The notes under the pieces are model-generated. The model ran no database searches and was not told where the DNA came from. It worked only from the letters and a program-made list of their open reading frames with translations. A DNA stretch of 6,982 nucleotides from an uncultured Verrucomicrobiota bacterium (GTDB lineage: Bacteria; Verrucomicrobiota; Verrucomicrobiia; Opitutales; Opitutaceae): contig CAIXIZ010000464.1 of assembly GCA_903919625.1 (NCBI GenBank), forward strand, positions 1-6,982. The letters are read 5' to 3'. This document shows positions 4,908-6,982 of the stretch, piece after piece (position 1 is the stretch's first letter; each line of letters starts with the position of its first letter). The translations under genes and the position numbers were made by a program.

Positions 4908-6158
4908 TCAGGGCAGGGGCAGGTTCAGGCTTCCATGCAGGATCAGGACGAGGTCGTCCGTGTCATTCGGCTCAGGGTTGACCCAACGTGAGCCGAAGAC
5001 CAGTTTGGGGACGGCGTTGGCGCCGGTTGCACCGAAGATCCGGATGGAGGTTTGCAGATGATGGTCGATCCAAGCGTCGGTCCGGGCGGCATCGAACTTT
5101 ATCTGGCCAACCAATTCGACGGCTTTGGCCTTCGCGTCGTCGAGGCTACGGGGGTGCCAGAGGTGGCCGGGCTCGGGTGAAAACATCCAACGGTCGAAGT
5201 CGGGAAACGCGTCGCGCTTGGCCACCCAAACCGCCAGGGCAAGCTTGGCCAGTTCGCAGGAGTCCTTGAATGCTGCCACGTTCAGGGGGATGTAAGGGTT
5301 GCACTGGGTGTTCAACGGTGCCGGACACAGCGCAAAGGCCAGCTTGCCGTCATAGCGGCGAACCGTCTCCTCAAGCATGGAGTGTAATTTCTGGCAATGG
5401 GGACATTTGTAATCAAAAAGCAGGGTGACGACGTAGCGGGCGTCCGGCGAACCGACCAGGGGCACGGCGTGGGAATCTATGGCGGGCAGTTGATCATCAT
5501 GCGACTCGCCGGCGCGATAAGCGGCCGGGGGGGCAAAGCCAAGCTGGCAGACAGCCAGAATGCCGGCCAGGGCCAGACCGACAATGGGCAGGCCCATCGC
5601 GGGCCATGGCCCAAGCACACGCCCTGGCGCGGCTGTGGGAGCAGGCACCGCGCCCGTTGTCGCGTTCGGGGCAGGATTCCCCGGCGTGACATCGGTTGAA
5701 TTGTCGTCGAGTTGTCTGGGGGTCTGGCACACCACCAAAGCCGCCAGCAGCAGTCCGGTGAGATGCGTGGCCATGCAGTAGGGGCAAAAAGCCCCGATAA
5801 GCCATTTCTGCACGAAAATGAACCACACGGCGCTTCCGGCGGCCGCCCCGACCAAAACCAGCAGCGCTTGCCAGGCCAGCCGCCGAACTGGCCCCTCCGT
5901 GGTCGGACCAATGAAAAAACTCGCCAGCAGCATCGCCAGATAAGCGCCGGCCGCCAGCCCGCTGACGGGCAGCACCCCGCCGATGGTCGACCACCGGCTG
6001 CTGAGCACTTGGTCGCACGAGCCCCCGCCGTCACAACCAATCACCGTCCCGCCCATCAGATAATGCCAGCCGAGGTAGCCGCTCAAGACCAACCCCAGCG
6101 CGCTCAGGCCCGTCAACGCGCGACGCCACCAAGGCCAGAAGCGTCGAGTATGAGCCAT
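4908..6158 (-). CDS. VKOR-DsbA fusion: disulfide-bond-forming membrane protein
   Basis: A 416-residue protein joining a vitamin K epoxide reductase-like membrane domain to a DsbA-like thioredoxin fold. Such fusions oxidise cysteine pairs in exported proteins and pass the electrons to membrane quinone. VKOR domain (about 15-150): four hydrophobic helices, loop cysteines C42 and C48 in GCDGGGSCDQVLSS, and the CPYC active site at 125-128. A Pro/Ala/Thr linker (155-180) and a fifth helix (about 185-206) lead to the extracytoplasmic domain. This carries FDYKCPHCQKLH with CPHC at 252-255, further cysteines at 278, 286 and 301, and the cis-Pro loop NAVPKLVFG (P384). The cysteines needed for relay are all present, so it looks functional. 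The start codon is the first ATG after the upstream gene. That gene ends 32 bp away, so cotranscription is likely. Confidence 0.93.
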   Translation of the reverse strand: MAHTRRFWPWWRRALTGLSALGLVLSGYLGWHYLMGGTVIGCDGGGSCDQVLSSRWSTIGGVLPVSGLAAGAYLAMLLASFFIGPTTEGPVRRLAWQALLVLVGAAAGSAVWFIFVQKWLIGAFCPYCMATHLTGLLLAALVVCQTPRQLDDNSTDVTPGNPAPNATTGAVPAPTAAPGRVLGPWPAMGLPIVGLALAGILAVCQLGFAPPAAYRAGESHDDQLPAIDSHAVPLVGSPDARYVVTLLFDYKCPHCQKLHSMLEETVRRYDGKLAFALCPAPLNTQCNPYIPLNVAAFKDSCELAKLALAVWVAKRDAFPDFDRWMFSPEPGHLWHPRSLDDAKAKAVELVGQIKFDAARTDAWIDHHLQTSIRIFGATGANAVPKLVFGSRWVNPEPNDTDDLVLILHGSLNLPLP

Positions 6159-6168
6159 CGGTTGGTGA

Positions 6169-6182
6169 CGAACCTAAGTTCG
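6169..6182 (-). repeat. Small inverted repeat CGAAC-CTAA-GTTCG
   Basis: Five-base perfect arms with a four-base loop, in the 32-bp gap between the lamin-tail-type gene and the VKOR-DsbA start. It could be a minor RNA hairpin near the ribosome-binding region or chance. No T-run follows. Confidence 0.3.
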
Positions 6183-6190
6183 AGTATTCC

Positions 6191-6982
6191 TCACTGCGGC
6201 TTCTGGTTGGGCGCGCCGGGCGTGGGGGTCTGCAACTGGAAATCCGTGCAGTTGCTGTCAGTGTCCGCGCCGTCGGATGTGCGGCCCGCGCTTCTGCCGG
6301 CGGCGGGCGCAGCGGGGGCAGGCGCGCCCCGGCCGCCGCGTCCGCCTGCCGGAGCGGGCGAGGCGACGTAGCAGCCATGCACGAGCGCGCCGGAGATGCC
6401 TTGATAACCTTCGTTGGCCCACGGATCAATGATGCCGTTGTTGTTGCCGCCTTGACCGTAGTTGAGGCTGTCCGCCACCAGGCCGCTGGCGTCACGCAAC
6501 ACGATGTTGCCGGCGCTGCCCAGGGCGGGGCCGCCGAACCAGAGGTTGGGCGTGAGAGTTCCCGGAGCGGCTTCGGCCGTGGCCGACGTGCCGCGCACGA
6601 CGGCATTGATCGCGTGATCCTTGGACAGCGGGCTGTCGAGTGTGATGCCCGTGCCGAGCGGCAGCACGGGCTCGTTGCTCGAATGGGCAAGCGCCGCCGC
6701 CGGCTGGAAAGAGAGGCCCGTTCCTCGCACGCTGAAAGGCAAATTGGACGAATGGTCGAACTTGAGCGGCGCGGCCAGCTCAAGGGTCGCGCCCCCGCCG
6801 CCGCCGCCCCGGCCACCGCGTCCGCCAGCGCCGCCGCCCGCCGCCGCGACCACGGCCTTGACCGTGACGGTCTCGGTGCCGTGACCGACGCTGTCAATGT
6901 CGAGGATGATCCGATCGCCAGCGGTGATGTTGGCCGCAGCCTTTGCCCGGATGGAGGTGTCACCCGCCTTCGCCGCCGCCGC
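6191..6982 (-). CDS. Secreted repeat protein with lamin-tail-like C-terminus (5' end outside window)
   Basis: The frame is open to the window edge, so at least 263 codons of a larger protein are present. From the visible N-terminal side there is a beta-rich segment (TAGDRIILDIDSVGHGTETV), a Gly/Arg tract (GRGGRGGGGGG), then three short similar units of 20-24 residues each containing a hydrophobic-HSSN/DHAIN-GTG pattern (6587-6787). Next is PNLWFGGPALGSAGNIVLRD and DSLNYG with DPWANEGYQG. A Gly/Ala/Pro/Arg linker leads to SNCTDFQLQTPTPGAPN, a typical lamin-tail-domain end. Such modules are common in large secreted or surface proteins of Verrucomicrobia and relatives; binding or adhesion is likely but unproven. 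There are two cysteines (in HGCY and SNCT), possible substrates for the adjacent VKOR-DsbA enzyme. The GTG at 6853 is not the start; the frame continues upstream. Confidence 0.72.
   Translation of the reverse strand, partial: AAAAKAGDTSIRAKAAANITAGDRIILDIDSVGHGTETVTVKAVVAAAGGGAGGRGGRGGGGGGATLELAAPLKFDHSSNLPFSVRGTGLSFQPAAALAHSSNEPVLPLGTGITLDSPLSKDHAINAVVRGTSATAEAAPGTLTPNLWFGGPALGSAGNIVLRDASGLVADSLNYGQGGNNNGIIDPWANEGYQGISGALVHGCYVASPAPAGGRGGRGAPAPAAPAAGRSAGRTSDGADTDSNCTDFQLQTPTPGAPNQKPQ
6587..6787 (-). repeat. Three degenerate 20-24-residue protein repeats
   Basis: Three consecutive units in the secreted protein begin TLELAAPLKFDHSSN, LSFQPAAALAHSSN and ITLDSPLSKDHAIN. The first two end in GTG and the third in RGT. 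The spacing and alternating hydrophobicity suggest a short beta-strand repeat. They are diverged at DNA level. Confidence 0.5.
6789..6849 (-). repeat. GCC/GGC-rich low-complexity tract (Gly/Arg coding)
   Basis: A run of near-trinucleotide repeats encoding GGGAGGRGGRGGGGGG. A second tract near 6294-6362 encodes GGRGGRGAPAPAAPAAG and shares the CGCGTCCGCC core, so the linkers may have copied from each other. Such tracts are prone to slippage and open all frames, which explains the long overlapping shadow frames here. Confidence 0.6.

Noticed and set aside
6031..6963. Minus-strand open frame of 310 codons overlapping the secreted protein and the VKOR-DsbA start
   Set aside because: It is Arg/Ser/Ala/Pro-rich, produced by the GC-triplet tracts, and the adjacent frame shows real domain motifs.

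Overview
The window most likely comes from a GC-rich verrucomicrobial chromosome, plausibly from the Opitutus group. The strongest pointer is a 51-residue, very basic protein at 699-854 that matches, from memory, a small family shared by Chlamydiae and Verrucomicrobia. The TonB-receptor fragment with its His-rich small neighbour, and the weak or absent Shine-Dalgarno sequences, fit the same group. This assignment is an inference.

Layout. Positions 61-269 hold tRNA-Thr(UGU) and tRNA-Gln(CUG). They are followed on the + strand by cutA, the small basic protein gene, a DedA-family membrane protein gene and tRNA-Arg(CCG). Next come two copies of a structured leader element, about 1.08 kb apart. 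Copy A (about 1905-2046) lies directly in front of a PadR-family repressor gene and a two-helix membrane protein with a HAAS-like N-terminus. Copy B (about 2985-3130) lies in front of a His-rich membrane protein gene and the start of a TonB-dependent receptor gene. In order, the copies show a P3-like hairpin, a P4-like hairpin, a P5/L5-like segment, a GGGAAG box and a degenerate B12-box-like 3' end. I read them as diverged cobalamin-riboswitch relatives.

The receptor reading frame stops just after its plug domain, around position 4054. What follows looks like the 3' remnant of another gene, whose stop overlaps the start of an unrecognised 87-codon ORF by ATGA. A gene-poor, less GC-rich stretch follows to 4907.

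The right third is on the - strand. It carries a VKOR-DsbA fusion (oxidative protein folding) and, upstream of it, the C-terminal part of a secreted repeat protein with a lamin-tail-like ending, cut by the window edge.

How the genes may work together: the intact ancestral unit on the left was probably riboswitch, His-rich protein, TonB receptor, for vitamin-B12-controlled outer-membrane uptake. It is now broken. A second copy of the leader sits before the PadR/HAAS pair, so that pair may have captured B12-type control or may have inserted into a duplicated leader. On the right, the VKOR-DsbA enzyme could help oxidise exported proteins, including its neighbour, whose visible part has two cysteines.
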